DNA from: Desmodesmus armatus
Taxonomy: Eukaryota > Chlorophyta > Chlorophyceae > Sphaeropleales > Scenedesmaceae
Reading direction: 5' to 3'
Assembly: GCA_007449985.2 (NCBI GenBank)
Contig: VIIQ02000575.1
Coordinates: forward strand, 248,001 to 312,000
DNA length: 64,000 bases
This document shows, piece by piece, positions 34,824 through 47,600 of the stretch. Numbering within the stretch: position 1 is the first letter of the stretch; each line of letters begins with the position of its first letter. The position numbers and the translations under genes are program-made. The notes below the pieces were generated by a model, which saw only the letters and a list, made by a program, of their open reading frames with translations, had not been told where the DNA came from and did not search any database.

Positions 34824-37800
34824 CTAGGCCTGCTTTGCCTTGGCTGCGATCTCCTGCAGCTGCTGCACCGCAGCCTCATACACCTGCTGCAGTGCAGCCA
34901 CCGCAGGACCCACCACCTGCTCCTGAGCCTGCTCCGCCAGAGGCCCAACCTTCTCCCACGCAGCCGCCACAGTGGGCCCAGCAACCTCATTCAGCTGCTG
35001 CAGGTAAGGCTCTGCCATCCTCATCCCCTCCTGCACACCAGCCTCCAGAGGCAGCAGCAGCTGCTGCTCCAGCTGCTCTGCTGTATCCTTACCCGCATAT
35101 GCAGCCACCACTCCCGCAACCTCCCGCCTGTACAGCCCAGCCATAGCCAGCACACCAGCCAGCAGGCTTCCCAGGCCAAGGATGGTCATCACAGGGCCAA
35201 CAGAGCCTGAGCTGCCTCCCTTGCTGCCCTTACCCCAGCCCCCGCGGCCCAGCTTCTTGGGCAGTTTGTTGCAGGCGTCCTCTGCCACACGGGCGCAGTG
35301 GCCCTGCCAGCCCTTGCCGGTGGCCAGGTGGCTCCTGCAGGCGTGAATGCACATTGCTGCAGTAATGAGCAGCGGCACTGCTACCTACTATATATGGGGG
35401 GGGGGGACTAGGTGCTTTTCATTGGTAACCAGAAAGGCCACTTGGCTTGGACGACAACACACTATTTCCATGGGAGAGCAGCGCATAGTTGGTGTATGCA
35501 GTTTGTACAGGTACATGTACAACATTGGTCATCAAGTCTGGTGGTTAGCAGGTATGGCAAGTCGCAATATCTGCTATCCACCAGACATGGCGACTACATT
35601 GTACATGTACCTGGACAAATTGCACACACCGACTGCTGCTGCCATTTGCGTCTGGGTACAAAGTGCATATAGGCCCTTTTGACAGCCAGCACACATCAGG
35701 CATGCTGTACTTATACTGCACCGACAGATCGCAATGTACCGCATTGCAATGTATGTCAGGCTGAGCCGAGCACCAAGCACACATGCCGCTGGATCCATCC
35801 CCTGTCCCTCCCTCCCTCACCTGTGGCGTGCCGGCAGTGAGGCCAGCAGTCCCCTGAATGCCTCCACAGCACTGCGCTGCTGCAGCAGCGGCCCCAGCAG
35901 CTGAGGCTGCTGCACCAGAGCCGCCAGCACACGGGCACTCCCCCGCAGGCTGCCCTTGTGCTTCCCCTCCCACAGCGCAAAGCAGCTGTCATTGCCGCAC
36001 AGGCAAGCCACCACGTTGGACGCAGACCTCAGCACAAGCTGATCCGGGGCCTCTGGTCCTGCAGAAGACAGTCCTGCAGACTCCAGGGCCAGCACAAGCC
36101 ACTCACTGTACTGACGGCCACAGCTGCTCACCGCTGCCAGGGCAGTCAGCCCAGGCAGCAGCGGCGCCAGGCCATCTGCTGCTGCTGCACGGGCGGCACC
36201 TGCCTTCTTACCCTCCCCTGCTGCTGCGCCTGCCGCGCTGCCTGCTGCTGGCGCCCATGCTGCTCCTGCGATCAGGCGGGAGAGGAGCTCCACGGCGGAG
36301 CCTGGGACGGTTGGCTCGATGGCGCCGTCGCCGCGGGTGATGTCGCCGCCTGCTGAGGCAGCACCGCCTGCGCCCACACCCAGGATGTCCAGCAGACCTG
36401 CAATGAGAACACAGATAGAGACAGGCACAGGGGCTGTCAAATCACCAAGATAAAAGGGCGATAGCGCTTTCAAAAGTGGCTGCATGTTCAGTGGCTACTT
36501 GGCATTGTTAGGGTGTTGAATTCCTGCCTGCACCCACACCAGGTTGTCCAGCAGACCTGCGATGGACGACAGGGATAGACACAGGCACAGACACAGGGAA
36601 AGGTACTTCAGCAGACAAAATATACGATAGCACTTTGGATGGTTGGCTGCGTTCTTTGATGACTCCTTGGCAGTGCCCAGGCAGGTGACTTGAGTACTTC
36701 ACAAGTGCTTCACCTCCTGGTTGTCAACAACCCCGTTAAAATCCACCCGATAAGTCCCCCTCCCCCTCCCCCCCCCCCCCCTTACTGTCCTCCCTCCGCC
36801 CACCCCCTACTGTCCTGCGCCCACCCCCTACTCTCCTTGCACCGCCCACCCCCGCCTCACCAGCCAGGTGCTGCAGTGCAGCCTTCTGTGAGGGCACATC
36901 CAGTGGCACCAGCAGCTGTGCCTGGTCACCACCAGCCACAGCAGCAGCCCCTGCCCTGGAGGGCTTGCCTGCAACACATCCAACAACCGCAACCAAATTT
37001 AACAACAGGGTGTGGTAGTTTCAAGAGGTTCAACAGGTACAACACAATAGGAGTATTGGCCATATGTTGGTGTGAGGAGATGGCAGCGCAGCATGGAGTG
37101 CTTGCTACTGCCAAAACCATGACCAGTCTCAGCAGACAACAGTGGTCAAGCAGCGTAGCTGCCAACAGGCCCAACCTACGAAAAAGGTCGGGTGAAAGGG
37201 CAACTGTGTAGAAAGGGCAACTACCAACTACCACCGCACCTGTAGCTCCAGTGGAGGGCAGCTCCATCAGGCCCAGCAGCTGTGGCAGCAGCAGGCGCAC
37301 CCACACAGCCACGCCCACTGCTGGGTCAGCGTTGGCAGCCTGGTTGACCACCCACAGCAGGGCGGGGAGCTTGTTGGCGCCCGACAGCTGCCGGCCAGCC
37401 ATGCGCAGGTCACCTGAGGCCTGAACCAGAGCCTGGGGACAACAGCAAACCAAGTGATAACAGCATTAGAAACTTGACTTGCATACATAGCTTACAGAAG
37501 GGCAGCCATGAGACACAGGCAGTAGGAGCACAAACAACAGGGGCATGGCGAAGGGTAGCAGGCCGAGGCTGCTGACTGGAGGCCTCGGTGGAAGTGACTC
37601 CAAGCGACTCCAAGCAAGTTTTCGCATGCAACTTGTCAGCACTGCCCAACCCACACTGCAGTCTACTCACAGGCCCCCTCCCAACCACCCCCCCCCCGGT
37701 TCGTCCCCAAACCTAAAGAGCACCTGTAAGGGCAGATGTGCAGCGTCGTAGCCAGCACACTCCACCTATGCTCACCCCGCCCACACCCTCATCACCCCCA

Positions 37801-39636
37801 CCCCACCCCTCACCTGTGGACGTGTGCGCAGCAGCACAGCCAGCATGATGAACAGTCCCGCCTTGCCCTTGCCTGCAGGGCCCTGACCAGCACCAGCACC
37901 GGATGCTTCTGTCACCACTGCGTTCACCAGGGGCAGCAGCACCTCCACCAGGGCAGGCTCACTCACACTGGCCACAAAGCTGGCCAGGGCGTTCAGCAGG
38001 GAGTTGGGCAGCTCATTGACGGGGGCCTGGCTCGCCTGGGGGGTGGGGTGGGGGGTGGGGGGTGATAGCAGGTGGGAATGACAGCAGACGGTGGAAGTAA
38101 AGAGAGGGTTGAGGGGTTGGTTGGGGTGACAGTGTGTATTCAGAGCTGCAAAGCTGGCCAGGGCGTTCAGCAGGGAGTTGGGCAGCTCATTGACGGGGGC
38201 CTGGCTTGCCTGGTGGTGATAGCAGACGGGATTGGCAGCAGAGGGAGGAAGCGAGGTTTGAGTGAGGAGTGGGAAAGGGTTGATGGGTTGGCAGGGGCGC
38301 CAGGAGAGGCAGGGGATGACATGACACCCCATGACCAAGCATAAGGAAGTGACTTTGGTCGTCTTCGGCATCAATCAAAACAAGGTAACTTTGGTCGTCT
38401 CCAGCTTGAATCATACCACCGAGCCACCAACTGAGCCGCAAGCTGAACCGCAGACACAGCCTGTACTACATACGGTATGACAGCCCCGAGTAATACATTG
38501 CAGCTGTAGTACAACCCCAGGCAATACTGCGCAGCGGTACCAGAACCCCAGGCAACACTGTTAGCATGCTGTGCCTCACCACGTCCAGTCCCTTTGTGCT
38601 GATGAGCTTGGCCAGGTCCAGCGTTGCCTCCTTGAAGCTGGACAGCAGCCTGTCAGACAGGGCCTCCAGCTGGGCGGTCTCGTTGGCACTGTAGCGCTGC
38701 TGCACCTCAGCCATCCAGCTCTGCAGGGCAGACACATCCAGGCCTGCAGGAGGGGCAGCATGCAGCGGTGGGGTGCAGGAAGAGGGACAGCAGGATGAGG
38801 GGGGCGGGGGGGATGAGGATGTGAAAGAGTGATGGCACTGTAGCGCTGCTGTACCTCAGTCATCCAGCTCTGGAGGGCAGACACGTCCAGGAGGGGCAGC
38901 ATGCAGCAGTAGGGTGCAGGAGGGTAGGGCGGGGGAGGAGGATGAGGGGAAGGTGGGTGAGGTTGTGCAGGGGTGCTGGAAGGACCGCGGAAGGGCATGC
39001 AGTTGTGCGGAGCATGGGAGCGTGTTTGTGTTGCTCGCCACCCTGCATGGACAGATGGAGAGTGTTGCGTGATCGGCATGCTGCCTGAGCAACATCTAGG
39101 CAGTAACGCTTGCCAGCCAACCGCTGAAATCTGCCAACTGCCATTCCATGCCCTCCAACTGCCTGATGACAGCCAACTGAATTTGCCAACCGCCATGCAG
39201 CGCCCTCAACGCCTGCTTCATACTACTCCATGAACGCCCACTCACCGGCTGCCACCTGGGCCACGCTCAGCTTCGGCTTCTTCGGTGCTTTGGGGGCCTT
39301 GGGAGCCTTCTTCTGTGCTGTGCTGTTGCTGGATGCAGCGGGCTCTGCATCATCATCCCCGCTGTCAACCTCCTCCTGCAGCTGCTGAGGTGGTGCCTCG
39401 TCCTCAAGGTCTGCGAAGGCACCCTTGTAGTTCTTCTGCTCTTGCTTGGCTGCCTCGGCCCTGGCTGTGAAGGACTTGTCAAAGGCAGCAAACGCTGCAG
39501 AGCTGGGGTCAACAGCAACACCCAGGCGGTCCCTGGTCTCTTTCTCCTTCTTCTTGTCGTCTGCGCGCTTCTTCTTGTCGTCTGCCTTGGTCTTGACGGT
39601 CTCCCACTGACCAGCCTTCTTTGCTTGCAGGTACAT
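34824..39636 (-). CDS. TMEM214-like / DUF2359 membrane protein
   Basis: Seven exons read right to left in phase: 39636-39246, 38743-38580, 38035-37814, 37432-37240, 36968-36861, 36397-35821, 35334-34824; about 721 residues. The N-terminal exon is charged (WETVKTKADDKKKRADDKKK) with AAFAAFDKSFTARAEA, as in plant homologues of TMEM214. Next come LDVSALQSWMAEVQQRY, a KGKAGLFIMLAVLLRTRP segment that corresponds to the family's conserved hydrophobic block, NKLPALLWVVNQAANADPAV (family LP-x-x-W-x-x-x-Q), a long alpha-helical, Ala/Gly-rich region with CLCGNDSCFALWEGKHKGSL, and a C-terminal membrane segment VMTILGLGSLLAGVLAM. TMEM214 proteins sit in the ER membrane; in animals one has been linked to ER-stress signalling, and plant functions are poorly known. 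The ATG at 39636 is tentative; a further 5' exon is possible. Three acceptor regions are duplicated. Confidence 0.85.
36523..36600 (-). repeat. Copy of acceptor and start of TMEM214-like exon 6
   Basis: It matches 36368-36445: CAGACCTGC, CCACACC and GACAGGCACAG are shared with small differences. Similarity continues weakly for another ~80 bp into the intron (GATAGC-x-CTTT and GGCTGC). In gene orientation this is a spare acceptor with the first ~20 exon bases, lying upstream of the real exon. Confidence 0.85.
38149..38213 (-). repeat. Copy of acceptor and start of TMEM214-like exon 3
   Basis: 65 bp identical to 37975-38039 except one base. It reproduces the exon start (encoding NELPNSLLNALASF) together with a CAG acceptor, 174 bp upstream of the real one in gene orientation. 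After the copied part it turns into unrelated sequence. Confidence 0.92.
38833..38908 (-). repeat. Copy of the acceptor side of TMEM214-like exon 2
   Basis: It repeats GGCACTGTAGCGCTGCTG and the following bases of the exon at 38580-38743 and its intron (GGGGCAGCATGCAGC). A short piece covering the CAG acceptor is missing, so this copy cannot be spliced the same way. Confidence 0.88.
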
Positions 39637-41627
39637 GGTCTGTTGCTGTTCTGGGTGGTTGGATCCGGTTGGCTGTGCTGGATGAGCCCAGGCACTACTA
39701 CGCTGCTGTGCTAGCTGCTATTGAATCACACTGGAGCTGGAGTACTCAGCGCAGGGCCGGAATAACCAGCCTGTCTCTCCTTATCTCTCCTCGGCAGAAA
39801 CGGACAAGATCGAGGGGTGACTGGAGGGAGCAAGCAGGCAGAAGAACTGATACCGACGGAAACGTCAACAGACAAAGATGGCCAAACGAACGTATTGACG
39901 TTCAGCTCAGAAGCTGCTCAGTGCTGTTTCTTGGAGCAACACGGATGTGCCGGACGAAGGGTGTGAAAGCAATGCGCTTGCAACACACGCTGGGGTTGAC
40001 AATGCATCTGCAAATGATGTGCACACTGGACAGGCGTCATCCGAGCCTGTTAGTGGGGTTTGGGGCTCAGAGCTGGGGGTTGGGTAGACAGATATGCCCA
40101 GAGATATCTCCACCCTCGGTAGACCAAACTCCAATCACAAACCATCGACTTAACACCAGCTGGACTGCAAGTGTCTTGAGTGGTCATGACCTGAACACAC
40201 CCCTCCCGCGGGGCAGCCAGCCTGGCAGGGGGGGGGGGGGGGCTGAATGGCCCACTCCCCTGCTATTTACCAGGCCCTAAGAAGTGCCAGCTGTACAGTG
40301 ACAATGTTTCTAACAGTGCCACATGAGACGCACTGAGGATCCCGCTTTGGCACGTGCATACTTCTACTAAACATGCACCCAGCCCTTTGGCCCTGCAGTG
40401 GCAACACCAGCGGACCGTCCCGCATCACAGCCCACTTCCAACACCACGACTGCCGCTGGTCACACCTCCTTCCAGCACACCACAAACCACAGCATACCAC
40501 TATCACGCACATGCGCTGCACATCCAGTTTGCAGCACACATCCTTGGATGGTTCATGCATTGGCTGGATGCACTCCCTGTGTCTACACACATCCACAGTT
40601 ACAGGCACACTGTGACAGTTACCGCCCATGCGCTCAGCACACCAGCATGGTCACCAGCGGTGTGGTGTGTTGTGTGGCGTACACTTGATAGCCACACAGG
40701 TTACAACCACCCGCCAGCTCACAGCAAACCCATGCCATCAGCCTGCCACACCCAGTCATGCTCGGACAGTCTTACAAAGAAAAGCTACAGAAGCGACCTT
40801 CAATCGCAATGTGGCTGACGCACGCTGCAGCATGACAACAGGACATCATGACGCTTGCTCTGAACCAAAAGTCCCCTTCCTGCACATGTGTGTGTGTAAT
40901 ATGCTGGCTGCTGTGATAGCCCCTTGCCATGTCCCAGGGATGCTGATGAATGGCACACAGGGGCCGACACACAGATTCCGCAGCCAATGCTGCTGCACAG
41001 CCCCGCATGGACTCATTGCACACATCATGAGGTACCAGGGACGTCTTGCTGTTGTTACACGGTGCGCACGGAAGGGTACCTGCTGCCCACCGGGCAGTAG
41101 GGCCACCAACAAGCACATGACCAAACACGCAACCAGGCTGCCATGCCATCGCCCTGGAGCACAAGCGCTGGCGCTCACACAAACTGCATCACATACATCA
41201 GGCAGAGCACGACTTGTGCTGTTGCATGTCAACACGCCAGCCTCCCTGGTGGACATGCTACCAGCATGCCCACTCTAGTTGGAGGCTGCACCACATCCAC
41301 CATGTGAATCAGGGACAATCTCCCACAGCAGACTATGTATCAACCCCGCACAGCAAAACCCACAGCAGCCAAACAAGGGGCCTGCATTTGAAGACTGACA
41401 TCTTGCAGCCAAGCAACCGCTATAGCCAAAAGTGTAACAAGAGCTCAAGGCCTGAGCATTAGCGGCAGGCATCACAAGGCACCCCTGACCACGATGATCG
41501 TGACTCATCCAGACCAAGCTGATGGACAGGACATACTCATGACTGGAATGCCCTTGCGCAGCAGACCCTCAGCAGCTGCAGAGAAACATACCCTATCACC
41601 GCTGCACTCCTGATGCATTGAGCCCAC
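39637..41627. other. Intergenic, no gene recognised
   Basis: About 2.0 kb between the helicase stop and the TMEM214-like start, both on the - strand. It should hold the latter's promoter. A + strand frame (39621-40280) overlaps the start region and has no motif. A G-run lies near 40230 and the second 54-bp repeat at 40537. Confidence 0.6.
40537..40590. repeat. 54-bp dispersed repeat, inverted second member
   Basis: Reverse complement of 32973-33026 with one mismatch, 7.5 kb away. No target-site duplication is obvious. Confidence 0.9.
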
Positions 41628-44600
41628 TCAGTCAGAGCTCGCGCTCTGCCAATAGTGCTTCGGCACAAACCTACAGGGATACTGCTCCTTCCTTTGGCCG
41701 GTCCACCGGTTCTTTGGGCCAAAGGCTTTGTAAACACCCAGCACTGCATCACGGAAGCGTGTGAGAGCCACGTACGCCATGTTGCGCTCTTGCTCCAAGT
41801 CATCTGAACTGTTGGCACCGAATGATGGCAGACAGCCTTCATGGAGCCCGATGACAACCCCACACTTTGCCTCCCGGCCCTTTGCTTTGTGGATGGAGGT
41901 GAGAATGACCTTGCCAGAGGGATCCTCAATCGAGTCATGACCCTCAAAGGCACACCAATTGAGGAACTGAAGCAGTGGCTGCGTCGGCTGGAGCAGCCGT
42001 CCGGCCTCAGTCAAGTTGACTGCAGCCTCGCCTGTGTGGATGCCGTCCATATCCCACTCGCTGTCGCTGCTTGAAGGGTCCTGGGGCGCAGCTGCTGCGG
42101 CTGCAGCTTCCCTGGCGGCCAGCTGCACGAGGAGCTTTAGGTTCTCGATGCGGTTGTGTAGTGCATCGGACTTTTCCTTGTCGTCCACTGCAGCTGCGGC
42201 TTCATAAGCTTCCTGCAGTCTTGGCGTGATGCCGGACTCCCACAGCAGAAGCTGCACGGGACGGACACAGAGCACAAAAAAGACACAGTGTTCAACAAAA
42301 CTGCCAACACAATTCGATACCAATGCACTCTTGCACACTGTGCGGCGCGCTCGCGCGCTTGCGTTCTTTGGTCACAACAGCGATGATCAGATGAATCAGC
42401 ACTGCAATCTTTGTCTAAAGAGGAGAAACCTGCAGCTGATGCTGCTTGTGCCCGTGTGTCACAGTCGCTCAGCTAGTCAACCCACATCAAGCTCATACAT
42501 TGCTTTCAAACAATGGCGTGACAGGGCTGCGTGTATGGGCAAACAGCTACTAGCCCCACCTTGAGCATAGATGCTCGAATGATATCACTAAGGCCCTACC
42601 TTGAGCACCTCCTCCACAGGTTCACCCAGCGTAGCATATGCCGTCCCCAGCTGCACTAGGCCCCGCATCCGGTCCATCCCTGTCTGCTGCTGAGAGCCGA
42701 GTGAGCCTAGCAATTGGCTGAGCTGAGGCAGGGGCTGGTATCCCGGGGCCAAGCCCTGCAGTGCATCCAGCCGACTGGGATCCCATGGTGCATCTTCATC
42801 ATCTGTGCCCCCTGCCAGGGCCAGTGCCTGATGCCAACGCTGCACCACATCTGCTGCCTGCTGTCTGCCCATGCTGCCCATGCCACAGCCGTTGAGGAGG
42901 CAGGCTCCGAGTGTCAACGGGGCCGGGCTGATGCAGCTGTCCTTGTAGATGGCAACCCTAATCTGTTCAAGGGGTTTGTCACCTGGTTCGAACAGGCAGC
43001 AGCGGCATGGTTTGCACAGTCAAACACTGGTTACGTACCCACAGTACACTAGTGTATACACTGTTGGATGGACAATTCCACTCCCTGACAGTACATCACT
43101 GCACGGTGCCAGTGTGACATTGCACACAGACCGGTAACATAGCTGAGCCCGGCCCTGAAGGTCAGCGGATGTCAGCACGGCTGTCCCCTCACCTAGGCCA
43201 GCGGTCAGCGGCACCTTGACATCACCGTAGGCCAGTACAACGCGCTGCTCAAGTCCCTCGCCTGCCAGATCAGGGCACGCTACAGCACGCAGCAGCGCAA
43301 GGGCTGTCTTCACCTCAGCAGACTCCCAGAAGGAACCTGTCTGCAGGTCGGCCGGGATGCCGGCTGCCAGTAGGGCGCGATACATGGTAGCAAGCTGTGC
43401 GCACAGCAGCACAAGTAAACACAGGCATGTGTGAGATCTCTAGAGTGTGTGAGATCTCTATGCGCTGGTGGCAGCGCTCTTGGAGCGCAGCGGTTTGCCC
43501 AAGTGGGTGGGCTTGTGGCAGCTCAACATGCCTGCTGCCAGTTACAATGCATGTTCCCCTGCAGCTGCAAAAGGCACTGTTCCTTGGCACTGTTCGTTGG
43601 ATCATGTCAGCCTGGCGCCACCCATGCCAGGGCCTGGGCCCCAGGGTTAACCTTCTTCAGCTTAGGAAGCACACCCACACACTGCATCACACACTCACCG
43701 GCTGGTTGGTCCTGCATACAATCATCATGTCACCCCAGCTGCACCCCTCAAGGCTACCACCCTGGTACCATTCTCGCAGCTGCTGAATGATCACTCGTTG
43801 TTCCTGGGCTTGGCTCTCGACTGACAGGAAAACCGGCTCGCCCGGCTTGTCGTGCTGGCTGTTCATTGGTGTCATGGGGACATCTCCTCGCCTGCAAGCA
43901 CCAAAGTTCCCGGAACATGTTTGAAACATGCACAACAGCCGGCGCAGTTGCACATTGCACGCATGTGCTGTCTGCACACACGTGGCCAAGATAATTCGAC
44001 CGGCCTTGCCACCATGCTATCAATGATCAAGATGTTACACAGCAAGATGACAGCGGCAGTACAGTTGAAGTACAGCCTGACTGGGCCCAGTCAGGCTGTA
44101 CCCGGGTGCTGACACACATGCATTATTGCAAAAACGATGTATCTCCTGCAGTAATAGGGTGATGGCTGCAACCAAGATGATACGGTATTAGATCTTTCTG
44201 GAGCAGTTTGCTGTCTAGCCAAGCCAGATCCCAGTCAGACTGATGTGCAACATCAGTGCCTGGTCGGCATAAACCGCAACTTGTTTGTCGCAGCTGCAGG
44301 ATCCTGCAGTCTAGACCGTCTGAAAGTTTCACTGCGCAAGTGAGCCTTACTCATGACTGCGGACGTCGTCAGCCACATCACATATCTTCTGGCCGCAGCG
44401 GTAGTTGTCCGACAGGGTGTATTCTCCTGAGTTGGGGTACACCTCTGTGAACCTGTCCCGAAACAGGCTGTTGTCTGCACCCCTGAACCCATAGATGGCC
44501 TGCGCAGGAGCAGTTATGACTCAAAGTGAGCCAGCAGCATTTCACAGGTCATCTGTGAGTCACATGTGATCTCACTCACGCATCTCAGCCTGTAGACTAC

Positions 44601-47600
44601 AGCATAGCATGCATAGGGCATGGTCAGCACAGTGGTGGTGCCTCAGGGGGTACCGCCAATGGGCCAGGCTGGCCCATTGCCTGCGGCACAGAGCATCACA
44701 CACTGCCTGGTGCAGCGATACAGGATTGAATAGTGACTATGTTGTGGCACAAGCTAAATTGGCATCCGAAAACTGGCATTTTGTCCTGCAACAGTGGGGT
44801 TTACCTAAACCCTAAACCCTGAAACCTGCAACTATCTAGTAGGTGGCACCCACCTGGTCTGGGTCCCCCACCATGAACAACCTGCTGCTGGGTCCAACAA
44901 TCTCTGTGATAAACTCCCACTGGCACGGGTTGATGTCTTGTGCCTCGTCCACAAAGATGTACCGCCAGCGCTTGTGCAGTGCAGCCTTCACCTGCAACCC
45001 CGTTTGAGTGATAAACGGTGTGGCAACCAGAAGTAGTCAGACGCAAGTCAAGGCGTTTGCTCTACAACGCAGACGGCATCTGTAGCCGGTGTTGCGCATG
45101 TGCTGCCACTCCCCACAGCAGCACTCGGCAAATCGACGGTGTATTGGGGCTTGTGACTGCCTGTTGCAGTTGTACCTAGCCTGGCAGTGCGTGTGTCCTG
45201 CCTGCCACGTGTATGTAACTTTGTAAGGCGGCTAGCTCAGCATCTTCCAGTCACTCTTTCTACATTATAATTGTTTTAATTAAAACAACCATCCATACGC
45301 TAACCCACCTGTGGGACGTCCCGCACCAGTGCCAGCCCAAAGTGCAGTTGGTCATCAAAGTCCAGCTTCTTACCCAGCTGGCTGTGGTACTTGTCGTACA
45401 CCTCTGCCACAAGGTCGAGTGCATCTGGCTCGGTCTGTAGCTGTGTGATATCTTTGAAGATATATTTCAGCTTGCCGGCGTCCAAGAGCTGTTGCACGAC
45501 CTGGTGGCCAGATTCTCGGCGAGCCCAAAAACTGGAGCACCTGCAAAGCACAGAGGCACATACTGCATGTCACAGAATTGCCACAGAATTTGGACTCTTT
45601 TGGAAGTTTGACAGCTAGAATTTTCTGTTGAAGCAGTGGAGGTGCGCTGCTTCCTAGGTCCAACATGTTAACAGCCCGAGGTGGGCATGCAAGTTTATCT
45701 TTGGCTGCAGGTATGGGCACTGCCGGTGACCGGAAACAACAATGTCAGCATAAGCTAAGCAGAGGGCCAACACTGTTGCTGGCGCTGGTAACCGCCGAGC
45801 CTCGTAGTGCCAGCGGCAGCCTCACTTTGCAACACTGGGAGAGAAGTTCTTCATCCTGCTGATCAGGGCCGCCATCTCCTTGGCCATTTTGCGCTTGTGT
45901 GCCTCGACTTCTTCTGCTGTATCATCCTCCTTGCCGCCTTTGACATTCAAGATGCATTCGCTTTTGAGCAGGTCCTTCTGCGCTCCAGACATGTTCTTCA
46001 GCACGCCCCTCATGATGCTGGCCTGTACGTCCTCTACTGCCCTTGGATCAAGGAGCTCCCACTCCTTCAAGTCAAACATCCACTTTTTCTTCCTGCAATC
46101 CCCAGTCACGACATGAAACAGGCATATTGAGACACCGCCACCGTGGCTGAGCCCATGCATAACAGCAGGACAGTCAGCCTGGATGGCTTGCTTGCCAAGC
46201 AATCGGATTGCAGAATGTCTTGAAGCTTGATCGATGCAGAGTGTGTGTGTCTCAGGAGCTGCTGAGACACAAAGATAGCCCCAGCAGGCAAGGCCAGCCT
46301 GTCCGGCACTGCTAATTAGCATTTGCTGGCAAGCATCCTAGGAAGGCAACGCATCCAATGTTGAGGTGTTCACAGCCGCTGTGCGGCATACTATGTGTAC
46401 TGTGACGCAGCATGATGCAGGAACCCCCCCTTCTGGGCCCCATACGCCCAGGGCAGTCCCAACACCCAAAAAAAAGTGGGGTGCTGAGCCGCCTTGTAAT
46501 TACAATTACTTGATAATATATGATCAACTATTTATTTATTAGTAATTTATACTAGTGATTACTTCTCAGCATGACGGCCTCCATCAGCTGTGCAAACAGC
46601 TCCGGTCCACTGCACAAGCAGCATCCCCCGTTGGACCAGCGGCCTCACTGTCGTCTATTCAAGTAGTAAGTCCCTTCATTACACACGCCCAATCCAATAC
46701 GCCTGCTGCCTGGGTCGCTGGTACTTCCTGGGCACATTGTCTGTACAACCGCAGCGGCTGTCAACAGCTCAGCACTCATGCCAGGAACTCACCGCAGCAA
46801 GTCCCAACACAATGCGTGGAAGATCTTAACCGTCAAATTCTCTTTGCCCAGCCGATCCTTCATCTCTTCAGCAGCCTGCAGGTGTGACAACAGTGCACTG
46901 TACGTAAGGCAACATTATTCCTTTCGCAAGGTGTGAGACTTGACAGTGAACGGCACTGATTGCGCGCTCGTATGGCCATCAACTGGCTGGTTGCATTGGG
47001 TGCTGCTTAGTTTGCACACTGTGTTGGCTCCAAGCCTGCCGGGACGGCAGCTTATTGGTTGCCAACTCTATTGATAGTGCCGTCAGCCTGCCAGGCTTCC
47101 CACCAGCATTAGCTAGACCTGTTGGTCCAATTGGAAGGCCTTGCAAGGCCTTGAGCAAACACGTCAGTGCTGAGGCATCGCACCTTCCTCGTGAAGCTGA
47201 CTGCCACAACTGATTCTGGCAGCGCCCCCTCCTGAAGGCACCTTGTGATCCCACCCACGATGAAGGTTGTCTTGCCACTGCCAGGACCTGTGGCAAGGGC
47301 AGCCACTGCTTACTGCTTGTGGGTTTGGTGTCATACACCACGCAAGAAAACTTGAGATCACTGTATTTGACAGCACAATGCAAGTATAGTGTGCAAGCAA
47401 GCTGCCGCAGCATGATGACCAATGCGCCACTGGCAGCATGCGTCTGACCTTGCTGCCGCAGCACAGGCTGTCACAGCCTGTGCATAGTATGCAAAGTGCC
47501 ACACCAAGCATACCAATAGCACCTGTGCAGGGCCAATCCCACCTGCAATGACCCTGACATGCTGCTCTGGTGCATTCACAGCTGCGTGCTGCTCGGCACT

